A DNA stretch of 27,204 bases from JBOGEN01 sp050743265 (GTDB taxonomy: Bacteria; Actinomycetota; Actinomycetes; JBOGEN01), in contig JBOGEN010000198.1 of assembly GCA_050743265.1 (NCBI GenBank), positions 1 to 27,204 of the forward strand, read 5' to 3'. Made by a program: the position numbers and the translations under genes. The notes beneath the pieces are model-generated. The model was not told the origin of the DNA, did not search any database, and saw only the letters and a program-made list of their open reading frames with translations. Below, in pieces: positions 8,525 through 15,855 of this stretch (position 1 is the first letter of the stretch; the number at the start of each line of letters is the position of its first letter).

Positions 8525-9162
8525 CGCACCGTCCCGAGCCAGTTCTCCAGCAGGTGCAGCCCCGCGTCGCCGGACTTCTCCGGGTGGAACTGCGTCGCGG
8601 AGAGCGTGCCCTGCTCCGCGGCGGCGACGAACCGCTCACCGTGCTGCGCCCAGCTGATGCGGGGCGCCGCGCCGTTGCCCGCCTCGCCCGCCTCACCCGC
8701 CCAGGCGCGTGCGGCGTACGAGTGGACGAAGTAGAACCGCTCGGACTCCACGCCGGCGAAGAGCGTGGACCCCTCGGCGGCCTCCACGGTGTTCCAGCCC
8801 ATGTGCGGCAGGACGTCGGCGTGTAGCCCGTCGACCACGCCGGGCCACTCGCCGCAGCCCTCGGTCGTGACGCCGTGCTCTGCGCCGGAGGCGAAGAGCA
8901 CCTGCATGCCCACGCAGATGCCGAGGACCGGGCGACCCGCGGCGAGTCTCGTGCCGATCACGCGCGGCCCGTCCACCCCGTGCAGCCCGGACATGCAGGC
9001 CGCGAACGCGCCCACGCCCGGCACGACGAGACCGTCGGCCTCGATCGCCTCACGTGCGTCGGCGGTGATGCTGACGTCGGCCCCGGCACGCGCGAGCGCG
9101 CGCTCAGCCGAGCGCAGGTTGCCCGAGCCGTAGTCGAGGACGGCGACGCGGGGCGTGCTCAC
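8518..9162 (-). CDS. hisH: Imidazole glycerol phosphate synthase, glutaminase subunit
   Basis: HisH is the class I glutamine amidotransferase that feeds ammonia to HisF. The 214-aa protein begins VAVLDYGSGNLRS. It contains VVPGVGAFAACM, the oxyanion and nucleophile block PVLGICVGMQVLF with the catalytic cysteine, HMGWNTV, YFVHSYA, and the His-Glu pair in TQFHPEKSG. All catalytic-triad residues are intact. A short Ala/Gly/Glu-rich insertion (WAGEAGEAGNGAAP) sits before the last strands. The start is GTG at 9162, overlapping the hisB stop by GTGA; the 3' end overlaps priA by seven bases. Stoichiometric production with HisF is plausible given that only priA separates them. Confidence 0.97.
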   Translation of the reverse strand: MSTPRVAVLDYGSGNLRSAERALARAGADVSITADAREAIEADGLVVPGVGAFAACMSGLHGVDGPRVIGTRLAAGRPVLGICVGMQVLFASGAEHGVTTEGCGEWPGVVDGLHADVLPHMGWNTVEAAEGSTLFAGVESERFYFVHSYAARAWAGEAGEAGNGAAPRISWAQHGERFVAAAEQGTLSATQFHPEKSGDAGLHLLENWLGTVRC

Positions 9163-9749
9163 AGCGTGCCCTTCGTACTGGGCACACCGGTGGCCCGCGG
9201 GTCCGGCTCGCAGGCCGTCCGCAGCGCGCGGGCGACCCCCTTGAACTGCGCCTCGGCGACGTGGTGGGCGTTGCGCCCGCGCAGGACGTCGACGTGCAGG
9301 CACAGCCGCGCGGCGTGGGCGAAGGACTCCCACACGTGCCGGACGAGGGACGCGTCGAGGTCGCCGATGATCGGCGCGAGCCCGTCCGGCTCGGTGTGGA
9401 CGAGGTACGGGCGTCCCGACAGGTCCACAGCGACGCGCACCAGGGTCTCGTCGAGCGGGACCAGCGCGTCGCCGAACCGGCGTACCCCGGCCTTGTCGCC
9501 GAGGGCGTGCCCGAACGCCTCGCCGAGCGCGATCGCGGTGTCCTCCACCGTGTGGTGGCTGTCGACGTGGAGGTCGCCCTCGGTGTGCACGGTGAGGTCG
9601 AAGAGGCCGTGCTTGCCGAGCTGCGCGAGCATGTGGTCGAAGAAGCCGACGCCTGTCGCGACGTCGACCCTCCCGGTGCCGTCGAGGTCGAGGTGGACGG
9701 TGACGCTGGTCTCTTTCGTCTGGCGCGCGACGCGCCCGGTGCGGCTCAC
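9159..9749 (-). CDS. hisB: Imidazoleglycerol-phosphate dehydratase
   Basis: HisB dehydrates imidazole glycerol phosphate to imidazole acetol phosphate. At 196 aa it is the monofunctional dehydratase, without the phosphatase domain of the enterobacterial enzyme, so histidinol phosphatase must be encoded elsewhere. The manganese-binding motifs are clear: GFFDHML, DSHHTVEDTAIALGEA in the first half and GRNAHHVAEAQFKG in the second half, reflecting the internal duplication of the fold. The start is GTG at 9749, inside the GTGA overlap with the hisC stop. The N-terminal SRTGRVARQTKET is the usual actinobacterial leader. Confidence 0.97.
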   Translation of the reverse strand: MSRTGRVARQTKETSVTVHLDLDGTGRVDVATGVGFFDHMLAQLGKHGLFDLTVHTEGDLHVDSHHTVEDTAIALGEAFGHALGDKAGVRRFGDALVPLDETLVRVAVDLSGRPYLVHTEPDGLAPIIGDLDASLVRHVWESFAHAARLCLHVDVLRGRNAHHVAEAQFKGVARALRTACEPDPRATGVPSTKGTL

Positions 9750-10924
9750 GGGGAGCCCTCCATGGCCTCAGCGCCCTGGACGGCACTCTCGTCGAGCAGG
9801 CCGCGGGTGGCGGCGACGGCCTCGAGGAAGGCGTCCACCTCGGGAGGGAGCCCGGCAGTGACGCGCAGCCAGCCGGCCAGCCCCACGTCGCGGACGAGCA
9901 CGCCCTCGTCGAGCAGTGTCTGCCAGGCCCGCCGCTGGTCCGCGTACGGGCCGAACAGGACGAAGTTGGCGTCGGACGGGACCACGGTGAAGCCGAGCGC
10001 GGGGAGACCCGCCACCAGCCGGTCGCGCTCGCGCTTCACCTCCTCGACGGTGCCGAGCAGGTCATCGGCGTACGCCAGGGCTGCCCGCGCGACCTCCTGG
10101 GTGAGCGAGGACAGGTGGTACGGCAGCCGGACCAGGCGTAGGGCGTCGACGACCGCGGGGTGCGCCGCGAGGTAGCCCAACCGGGCCCCGGCCATGGCGA
10201 ACGCCTTCGACATCGTGCGCGTCACGACGAGCGCCGGCCTGCCCTCGAGCAGCGGCAGCAGCGACGGACGGTGGCTGAACTCGACGTACGCCTCGTCGAC
10301 GACCACGAGCGTCGGCTGCTGGCGCTGGGCCGCGTCGTACAGGGCGGTGACGACCTCGGGGTCGAGCGTGCCCCCGGTCGGGTTGTCCGGGGAACACAGC
10401 AGGACCACGTCGGGCCGGTGCTCGGCCACCGCGGCGGTCGCCGTGGCCGGGGTCACGGCCGCGTCCGGTGCACGCCGGACGGACACCCAGTCGGTGCCGG
10501 TGCCGCGGGCGAGCAGCTGGTGCATCGAGTACGACGGCGCGAACCCCAGCGCACGACGCCCGGGACCGCCGAATGCCTGCAGCAGCTGCTGCAGCACCTC
10601 GTTGCTGCCGTTCGCGGCCCACACTCCCTCGGTCGCGACGGCGTGACCGCTTCTGCGGCTCAGGTACGCGGCCAGGTCCGCGCGCAGCGCCACCGCCTCC
10701 CGGTCGGGGTACCGGTTCAGCGTGCTCGCGACCGCGGCCGCCCGGGCGCCGACCTCGGCCACCAGCTCGGGTGGCGGCGGGTGCGGGTTCTCGTTCGTGT
10801 TCAGCCGGACGGAGACGTCGAGCTGCGGCGCCCCGTACGCGGACCGCCCGCGCAGCTCGTCGCGGAGGGGCAGCGCGGCGGCCTCCTGGCCAGCGGCGGT
10901 CCGGCTGGTGGCGGCGGCGGTCAC
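9746..10924 (-). CDS. hisC: Histidinol-phosphate aminotransferase
   Basis: HisC is a PLP aminotransferase that converts imidazole acetol phosphate to histidinol phosphate with glutamate. The 392-aa protein is a fold-type I class II aminotransferase of slightly long size because of an Ala-rich N-terminus. Visible motifs are RLNTNENPHPPP (substrate loop), NGSNEVLQQLL (cofactor phosphate), CSPDNPTGG, VVDEAYVEF (the Asp contacting the pyridine nitrogen) and TMSKAFAMAGARLGY with the Schiff-base lysine. The C-terminal arginine lies in GWLRVTAG. The start is GTG at 10924, overlapping the hisD TGA by four bases. An actinobacterial homologue may also serve aromatic amino acids, but nothing here shows that. 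Confidence 0.96.
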   Translation of the reverse strand: MTAAATSRTAAGQEAAALPLRDELRGRSAYGAPQLDVSVRLNTNENPHPPPPELVAEVGARAAAVASTLNRYPDREAVALRADLAAYLSRRSGHAVATEGVWAANGSNEVLQQLLQAFGGPGRRALGFAPSYSMHQLLARGTGTDWVSVRRAPDAAVTPATATAAVAEHRPDVVLLCSPDNPTGGTLDPEVVTALYDAAQRQQPTLVVVDEAYVEFSHRPSLLPLLEGRPALVVTRTMSKAFAMAGARLGYLAAHPAVVDALRLVRLPYHLSSLTQEVARAALAYADDLLGTVEEVKRERDRLVAGLPALGFTVVPSDANFVLFGPYADQRRAWQTLLDEGVLVRDVGLAGWLRVTAGLPPEVDAFLEAVAATRGLLDESAVQGAEAMEGSP

Positions 10925-12219
10925 CGGTCCTCCCTCGGCACGCGCACCCGGACGGCGTCCACGTGGGCGTGCAGGTCCTCGGCGTGGCCGAGCGCGTCGA
11001 TGTGCCCGGCCACCTCGGCGAGCCCGGCCCGTCCGTACTCGACGACATGGACGAGGCGCAGGTACGACTGCACCGACAGCCCCCCGGAGTGGCGGGCCGT
11101 GCCCCCGGTGGGCAGCACGTGGTTGGACCCGGCGAGGTAGTCCCCGAGCGACACCGGCGCGTACGGGCCGACGAACACGGCCCCGGCGTTGCGCACCCGC
11201 CGGGCACGCTCCGGGGCGTCCCTCGTGAGCACCTCGAGGTGCTCGGCGGCCCACTCGTCGACGACCTCGAGCCCGTGGTCCAGGTCGTCGACGAGCACGT
11301 ACGCGGACTGGTTCGTCAGCGCGGTGGTGACCCGTGCGGTGTGCCGGGTGGCCGGCACCTGGCGGGCGAGCTGGGCGTCGACCGCCTCGAGGAGCGGCTC
11401 GGAGTCCGTGACGAGCAGGCAGGACGCGTTCTCGTCGTGCTCGGCCTGGGCGACGAGGTCGGCGGCGACGGACTCGGGCGACGCCGAGTCGTCGGCGAGG
11501 ATGCCGATCTCGGTCGGCCCCGCCTCGGCGTCGATGCCCACGACCCCCTGCAGCAGGCGTTTCGCGGCCGCCACGTAGACGTTGCCCGGGCCGGTGACGA
11601 GGTCGACCCGGGGGCAGGACTCGGTGCCGTACGCGAACATGGCCACCGCCTGGGCGCCCCCGACCGCGTACACCTCCTCCACCCCGAGCAGCGCCGCGGC
11701 CGCCAGCACGGTCGGGTGCGGCAGCCCGCCCGTGTCGGCCTGCGGCGGCGAGGCGATCGCGAGCGAGTCCACCCCGGCGACGAGGGCGGGCACGACGTTC
11801 ATGACCACGCTCGACGGGTACGCCACGAGCCCGCCCGGCACGTACAGGCCCACCCGACGCACCGGCACCCAACGCTCGGTGACGCGGGCGTCCGGGGCGA
11901 CCTCCACGACGCCGTCCTCACGCCGCTGTGCCTCGTGGACGAGGCGGGCGCGGCGGGCGGCCTCGGTGAGCGCCGCGCGTACCGCAGGGTCGAGGTTCTC
12001 CAGGGCGTCGGCAAGGGCCTCCTTGCCGACCCGAAGCGACTCCGGACGTACCCCGTCGAACCGGTGTGTGGCGTCCCGCACGGCCGGATCACCGCGGCGG
12101 CGCACGTCCTCACACACCGGCATCACGGTCTCGACGGCGCCGCCGACGTCGAGACCGGCACGGGGCAGGACCTCGCGGGGGTCGCGCGCGGAACCGCGCA
12201 GGTCGATGCGGGGGATCAC
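10921..12219 (-). CDS. hisD: Histidinol dehydrogenase
   Basis: HisD oxidises histidinol to histidine in two NAD-dependent steps and is the first gene of this operon. The 432-aa protein has the expected length. Seen are VPVRRVGLYVPGG, YPSSVVMNVVPA, AVGGAQAVAMFAYGT, the NAD/substrate loop DLVTGPGNVYVAAAKR, EAGPTEIGILAD, and the zinc ligands in QAEHDENAS plus NAGAVFVGPY, GSNHVLPTGGTARHSGGLSV and GHIDALGHAEDLHAHVDAV. GTG 12219 is chosen because the protein then begins at the family position (IPRIDLRG) and because a TAGACT -10 box ends seven bases upstream, giving a leaderless mRNA. The longer in-frame reading to 12354 would run through that promoter and has no homology. Confidence 0.96.
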   Translation of the reverse strand: MIPRIDLRGSARDPREVLPRAGLDVGGAVETVMPVCEDVRRRGDPAVRDATHRFDGVRPESLRVGKEALADALENLDPAVRAALTEAARRARLVHEAQRREDGVVEVAPDARVTERWVPVRRVGLYVPGGLVAYPSSVVMNVVPALVAGVDSLAIASPPQADTGGLPHPTVLAAAALLGVEEVYAVGGAQAVAMFAYGTESCPRVDLVTGPGNVYVAAAKRLLQGVVGIDAEAGPTEIGILADDSASPESVAADLVAQAEHDENASCLLVTDSEPLLEAVDAQLARQVPATRHTARVTTALTNQSAYVLVDDLDHGLEVVDEWAAEHLEVLTRDAPERARRVRNAGAVFVGPYAPVSLGDYLAGSNHVLPTGGTARHSGGLSVQSYLRLVHVVEYGRAGLAEVAGHIDALGHAEDLHAHVDAVRVRVPREDR

Positions 12220-12226
12220 CCGGCCC

Positions 12227-12232
12227 AGTCTA
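12227..12232 (-). promoter_or_regulatory. -10 box TAGACT of the his operon promoter (leaderless)
   Basis: On the minus strand TAGACT matches TANNNT and ends seven bases before the hisD GTG. Transcription would therefore start at the initiation codon, leaving no room for a histidine leader peptide or attenuator. No good -35 is recognisable. It is back-to-back with the promoter at 12307 in a 100-base divergent intergenic space. Confidence 0.6.
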
Positions 12233-12306
12233 GGGACCGTGGCGCACGTCCTGACACGAGGCGCCCGGTGCCCAGGCGCCTGCCGGACCGGCGCCCCGCT
12301 CGCCCG

Positions 12307-12312
12307 TACGCT
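12307..12312 (+). promoter_or_regulatory. -10 box TACGCT of the LON-domain gene promoter (leaderless)
   Basis: TACGCT fits TANNNT and ends seven bases before the GTG at 12320, the same geometry as the divergent hisD promoter and the one at 3963. The mRNA is predicted to be leaderless, and no Shine-Dalgarno precedes the GTG. Confidence 0.55.
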
Positions 12313-12319
12313 GGTTCGC

Positions 12320-12991
12320 GTGACCGACCGCATTCCCCTGTTCCCCCTGGGCACGGTGCTGTTCCCGGGGCTGCTGCTGCCCCTGCACGTGTTCGAGGAG
12401 CGCTACCGGACCCTCGTCAGGGATCTCGAGGAGGAGCCGGACACGGACGCCCGGCGCTTCGGCGTGGTCGCGATCCGCGAGGGGCACGAGGTCGGCGACG
12501 GGGCTGCCACCGCGCTGCACGAGGTGGGCTGTGTGGCACAGGTACGCCAGGCCGACGAGCGCGAGGACGGCACGATCGACCTCGTCACCGTCGGCGCGGC
12601 ACGGTTCCGGGTGGACGACGTGGACGACTCGGGCCCGTACCTCACCGGCGCGGTGACCCTGCTGGACGAGCCCGAGGGCGACGGGGCGGAGGTGCTCGCG
12701 GACGCGGTGCGGCAGGCCTTCACCGCGTACCGCCAGGCCCTGCTCGACGTGCAGGGGCGTACGGCGCCCGAGGTCGGCGGGCTGCCCGAGGACCCGGTGA
12801 CCCTTTCTTACCTGGTGGCTGCGGCCACGGTGCTCTTCGTGCCGGACAAGCAACGGCTGCTCGCCGAGCCGAGCGCCGCGGCCCGGCTGGGCCGGGAGCT
12901 CGAGGTGCTGCGCCGCGAGGTGGCCCTGCTCCGCCGCCTGCCGTCCGTCCCCGCGGTCGAGCTGCTGGCCCGCGAGGTGACCTCGAGCTGA
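12320..12991 (+). CDS. LON substrate-binding (N-terminal) domain protein
   Basis: A 223-aa stand-alone LON N-domain protein. It opens with IPLFPLGTVLFPGLLLPLHVFEERYRTL, the diagnostic start of the domain, then FGVVAIREGHE, EVGCVAQV, DGTIDLVTVGAARFRV and a helical C-terminal half ending in a Leu/Arg-rich helix. There is no ATPase or protease domain, so it is not Lon itself; such proteins are presumed adaptors or substrate binders, but the function is not established. GTG 12320 is chosen from the family start position and the leaderless promoter. It overlaps the next gene by four bases if that gene starts at CTG 12988, so the two are likely a translationally coupled pair. Confidence 0.92.
   Translation: MTDRIPLFPLGTVLFPGLLLPLHVFEERYRTLVRDLEEEPDTDARRFGVVAIREGHEVGDGAATALHEVGCVAQVRQADEREDGTIDLVTVGAARFRVDDVDDSGPYLTGAVTLLDEPEGDGAEVLADAVRQAFTAYRQALLDVQGRTAPEVGGLPEDPVTLSYLVAAATVLFVPDKQRLLAEPSAAARLGRELEVLRREVALLRRLPSVPAVELLAREVTSS
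12974..12980 (+). promoter_or_regulatory. Shine-Dalgarno GAGGTGA supporting a CTG start for ybaK
   Basis: GAGGTGA is complementary to seven consecutive bases of the 16S anti-Shine-Dalgarno. It lies within the last codons of the LON-domain gene, seven bases before the CTG at 12988. No ribosome site of comparable quality precedes the alternative GTG 13015 or ATG 13036. Confidence 0.55.
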
Positions 12992-13470
12992 GCGGCCGGG
13001 GCACCCCCGCGACCGTGGCCCTCACCCGCGCAGGGATGACGTTCACGGTGCACGAGTACGTCCACGCGCACCGCGCGGACTCGTACGGCGCCGAGGCCGC
13101 GGCCGCCCTGGGCGTGCCGCCGGAGCGGGTGTTCAAGACGCTTCTCGCCGACGTGGACGGGCGGCTGACGGTCGCCGTGGTCCCGGTGGACGCGAACCTC
13201 GACCTCAAGGCGCTGGCGGCCGAGACAGGCGGCAAGCGCGCGACCATGGCCGACCCGGACCGGGCCGAGCGCGCCACCGGGTACGTGCGCGGGGGCATCA
13301 GCCCGGTGGGTCAGCGCACGCGACTGCCGGTGGTGCTGGACGACTCCGCCCTGGAGCACCCGACCGTGTACGTGTCCGCGGGACGCCGCGGTCTCGAGCT
13401 CGAGCTCGAGCCGGACGACCTCGTCGCGGCGACGGGGGCCGCCGTCGCGCGGGTCAGGCGGGCGGGCTGA
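12988..13470 (+). CDS. ybaK: YbaK/EbsC-type aminoacyl-tRNA deacylase (probable Cys-tRNA(Pro) deacylase)
   Basis: A YbaK-type editing protein, about 160 aa if begun at CTG 12988, which matches the length of E. coli YbaK. The family hydrolyses Cys-tRNA(Pro) formed in error by ProRS. Seen are GTPATVALTRAGMTFTVHEY at the N-terminus, GVPPERVFKTLLADVDG with the conserved lysine, VVPVDANLDLKALA, KRATMADPDRAERATGYVRGGISPVGQ (the GGxSPxG signature) and VYVSAGRRGLELELEPDDL. The conserved GTPA segment lies upstream of every canonical start codon (first is GTG 13015), so CTG 12988 with its strong ribosome site is preferred. CTG overlaps the preceding gene's TGA. The stop is 17 bases inside the convergent DUF2567 gene. 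Family is firm; the start is moderately certain. Confidence 0.88.
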   Translation: MSGRGTPATVALTRAGMTFTVHEYVHAHRADSYGAEAAAALGVPPERVFKTLLADVDGRLTVAVVPVDANLDLKALAAETGGKRATMADPDRAERATGYVRGGISPVGQRTRLPVVLDDSALEHPTVYVSAGRRGLELELEPDDLVAATGAAVARVRRAG

Positions 13471-14059
13471 GGCCGGCCTCGCCGCTCACCCCATCCGACC
13501 TGTTCAGCCCGCCCGACCTCTCGGGGCGCTCCAGCCCGGGGCTCCCCGTCCCTCGCCGCGACCCTCGCGGCTCGGGGTGGACGAGCGCAGAGGTGAGCAC
13601 GAGCTGGGTCGCGACGGCGAGGAGCGGCCAGCTCAGCAGCGTGCCGGTGGCACGAAGCTCGACGGGGACGTCGATCCGTGTCCCGGCGGCAGCCCCGCGC
13701 GCGGCCACGGACACGGCCTCCGGGCCGAGCCAGAGACCGAGCCGCCAGGCGACCAGGCTGCCGGCCAGGCCCCCGACGGCGAGGCCGATCGCGGCGGCGA
13801 CCCCCCGGTGGGCCAAGGCGAGGAACACGACCGCACCGGAGACGAGACCGGCCAGCGCACCGAGCAGCGCGAATCGTGCGTCCACGGTGATCGGGCCCTG
13901 ACCCTCCGGGTCGGCGAGGAAGACGCCCTGCTCCCCGACGACCGCCACGAGGCGCGGCGCCCACCACGCCCAGGCCGCCCCCACGAGCACGCCAGCCGCG
14001 GCGAGCGCCACGGCGACGACGAGGCCAGCCCGGATGTCGGCCCGGTAGCGCGTCAGCAC
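13454..14059 (-). CDS. DUF2567 family membrane protein
   Basis: A 201-aa actinobacterial membrane protein of the DUF2567 type, of unknown function. About four hydrophobic segments are visible: residues 12-36, 61-85, 86-106 and 137-160, with a short non-membrane loop (VVGEQGVFLADPEGQGPITVD) after the first, expected outside, and a polar Gly/Ser/Arg tail from about 163 that should be cytoplasmic. The start is GTG at 14059 behind GGGAGAGCA, a fair ribosome site. It lies 19 bases after the DUF3352 gene on the same strand, so the two probably share a transcript. The 3' end overlaps that of ybaK by 17 bases in a tail-to-tail arrangement, and the low-complexity tail is the part that overlaps. Confidence 0.75.
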   Translation of the reverse strand: MLTRYRADIRAGLVVAVALAAAGVLVGAAWAWWAPRLVAVVGEQGVFLADPEGQGPITVDARFALLGALAGLVSGAVVFLALAHRGVAAAIGLAVGGLAGSLVAWRLGLWLGPEAVSVAARGAAAGTRIDVPVELRATGTLLSWPLLAVATQLVLTSALVHPEPRGSRRGTGSPGLERPERSGGLNRSDGVSGEAGLSPPA

Positions 14060-14078
14060 TGCTCTCCCGTCGCCGCCC

Positions 14079-15689
14079 TCAGCGGGTCACGACCCGCAGG
14101 CGGTACGTCACGTCACCCGTGTCCTCGATCGCGCCGGTTGCCCCGATCCCGTCCACGGCCTCCATCGACTCACGGGTCTCGGCGTCGCCGGCCTCGGAGC
14201 CGAGCGCCGAGGCGAGTCGGTCGAGATCGACCCAGACGGCGAAGTCGGCGCCGTCGACCTCCGGCAGAGCCGCCTGGAAGCCGTCGGTCTGGCCGAGGGC
14301 ACCGTCCGACCCGAGCTGCGCGGCGTACGACGGGTCGGACGTGACGACGATGCCGTCCTCGGTCGGCCGGCGCACCAGGACCTGGCCCAGCATCGGCCCG
14401 GCGAGCTGTTCGAGCTTGTCCAGGAGCGCGAGCGCCTCGGTCGTGTCCGTGGTGACCCGGGCCCCGACCCTCGGAACGGCTCCGTTCAGCCCGCCCTCGT
14501 CGAGGGCGAGCGTGAAGCTGCTGCCGAACAGGGTCGCGAGGTCGTCCGGCAGCGCGAAGCCGAAGGACTCGGCCTGGGCGATGAGGAGCTGGAGCTGCTG
14601 ACCGGCCGGCGTGCCCTGGGCGTCCGCGTACGCCTGGTCCCAGCCCTGCCGGACGAGCTCGCCACCGTTGGCCACGCCCATAGCCGCCACCGTGGACTCG
14701 GGCAGGCGTGCCAGACCGGTGTCACCGTCGCCGCCGACGTCCTTGACGCCCTTCACCCCGCGGGCCTTGGCCACGGCCTCGAGGTCGTCCCCGTCGAAGC
14801 GCACCGCGTACGCGAGCCGGCCGGACACCGGTGCGGCACCGCCCAGCATCGCGGACGCCGACTGCTCACCGGACCCGCCCGCGAGCCGGGCCAGCCCGTC
14901 GAGGTCGAACCAGCCCGTGCTGACGCCCGGTTCGCCGATCGCCTCCATGTCGTCCGTGAACTGCCCCGACTCGGCGAGGCTGGACCCCTCGGCCTGCGAC
15001 GCCGCGTCGTCGGCAGTCTTCTGGTTCTCCGCGACGAGCGCGTACCCGTCGAGAGTGGCCACGCCGGGCGGGCTCTCGCCGGACGCCTCGGCGATCGTGC
15101 GGATGCCCTCGCGGGCGGCGTCCTCGTCGGTCACCTGGAGCGCGACGACACCGACCGGCTCGTCGCCCCCGCCCTTGGCCGGCGGGAGCGCGGCGATCCC
15201 GACGCGCTGGCCGAGCCATGGCTCCACGTCTGTCTCGTAGTCCACGCCCTCGAGGTCACCCTCGCCCTCGGAGAGCGCCTCGTACAGCGAGCGGCGCAGG
15301 TCATCGCCCTTGACCTGGTCCTCGAGCGTGGGGAACTGCCGCATGAACCGCAGAGCCGCGAGCTTCTGCCCGGCGGACGGGTCGAGGTCGAGCTTGGCGA
15401 AGGCGACCGCGTCGCCGGGCAGCACGTTCTCCGGTTGAGACCCCCCGCTGCGCAGGGCCGAGCCCACCGCGAACGCGCCCCCGACGAGCGCGACCAGGAC
15501 CACCGCGACCACGGTCGGGACGACCCACGCCGCGAGCGGGCGCCCACCCGAGGCACCACCGTCCAGCAGCTCCGCACCAGGCTCGGAGCCGGACGGCGGG
15601 CCGGGCTCGGGGCCCGGCTCGGAGCCGGGCGGCGGGGCACCGCCACCGCTGGGAGGCGGAGCCGGGGGCCCGGGGTGGTCACTGCTCAC
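14079..15689 (-). CDS. DUF3352 family single-pass membrane protein
   Basis: A 536-aa protein. Residues 1-51 are a Pro/Gly-rich cytoplasmic tail with repeated GSEPG units. One transmembrane helix follows (about 53-78), and the remainder is a large extracytoplasmic DUF3352 domain beginning with ENVLPGDAVAFAKLDLDPS, the family's opening. Further family-like stretches are QRVGIAALPP, VGVVALQVTD, FDLDGLARL, GRLAYAVRFDGDD, FGSSFTLALDEG and DFAVWVDLDRL. The role is unknown; the fold resembles repeated alpha/beta units but no catalytic residues are recognisable. GTG 15689 follows GAGGGAGACCAC. It probably forms a two-gene operon with DUF2567 downstream, driven from the 166-base space after dnaE. Confidence 0.85.
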   Translation of the reverse strand: MSSDHPGPPAPPPSGGGAPPPGSEPGPEPGPPSGSEPGAELLDGGASGGRPLAAWVVPTVVAVVLVALVGGAFAVGSALRSGGSQPENVLPGDAVAFAKLDLDPSAGQKLAALRFMRQFPTLEDQVKGDDLRRSLYEALSEGEGDLEGVDYETDVEPWLGQRVGIAALPPAKGGGDEPVGVVALQVTDEDAAREGIRTIAEASGESPPGVATLDGYALVAENQKTADDAASQAEGSSLAESGQFTDDMEAIGEPGVSTGWFDLDGLARLAGGSGEQSASAMLGGAAPVSGRLAYAVRFDGDDLEAVAKARGVKGVKDVGGDGDTGLARLPESTVAAMGVANGGELVRQGWDQAYADAQGTPAGQQLQLLIAQAESFGFALPDDLATLFGSSFTLALDEGGLNGAVPRVGARVTTDTTEALALLDKLEQLAGPMLGQVLVRRPTEDGIVVTSDPSYAAQLGSDGALGQTDGFQAALPEVDGADFAVWVDLDRLASALGSEAGDAETRESMEAVDGIGATGAIEDTGDVTYRLRVVTR

Positions 15690-15745
15690 GTGGTCTCCCT
15701 CGCAACCGCGATGGCGCCCCTCCGAGTGGAGCGGGAAGCGTGCAG

Positions 15746-15751
15746 ATCATA
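15746..15751 (-). promoter_or_regulatory. Candidate -10 TATGAT upstream of the DUF3352 gene
   Basis: On the minus strand TATGAT matches the consensus at five of six positions, about 57 bases before the GTG start. No recognisable -35 lies 16-18 bases upstream. It would separate transcription of the DUF3352-DUF2567 pair from dnaE. Confidence 0.4.
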
Positions 15752-15855
15752 GGCCGCAGCCCGGTGGCACCGGCCCGTTTCCACAGGTCGTGACCACAAC
15801 GTGCCGTACGGGGACGGGTCCTGGCCCAGCCGTGCGTGGCCAAGCCCGCCCTGGC

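Noticed and set aside
12220..12319. A histidine attenuator or leader peptide before hisD
   Set aside because: There is no run of histidine codons, and the -10 box sits seven bases from the start, leaving no leader RNA.
10468..13470. A 1000-codon plus-strand reading frame running antisense to hisC and hisD and through the LON gene
   Set aside because: Only its last 160 codons (YbaK) resemble a protein. The rest is Arg/Pro/Gly-rich shadow translation of GC-rich genes on the other strand.
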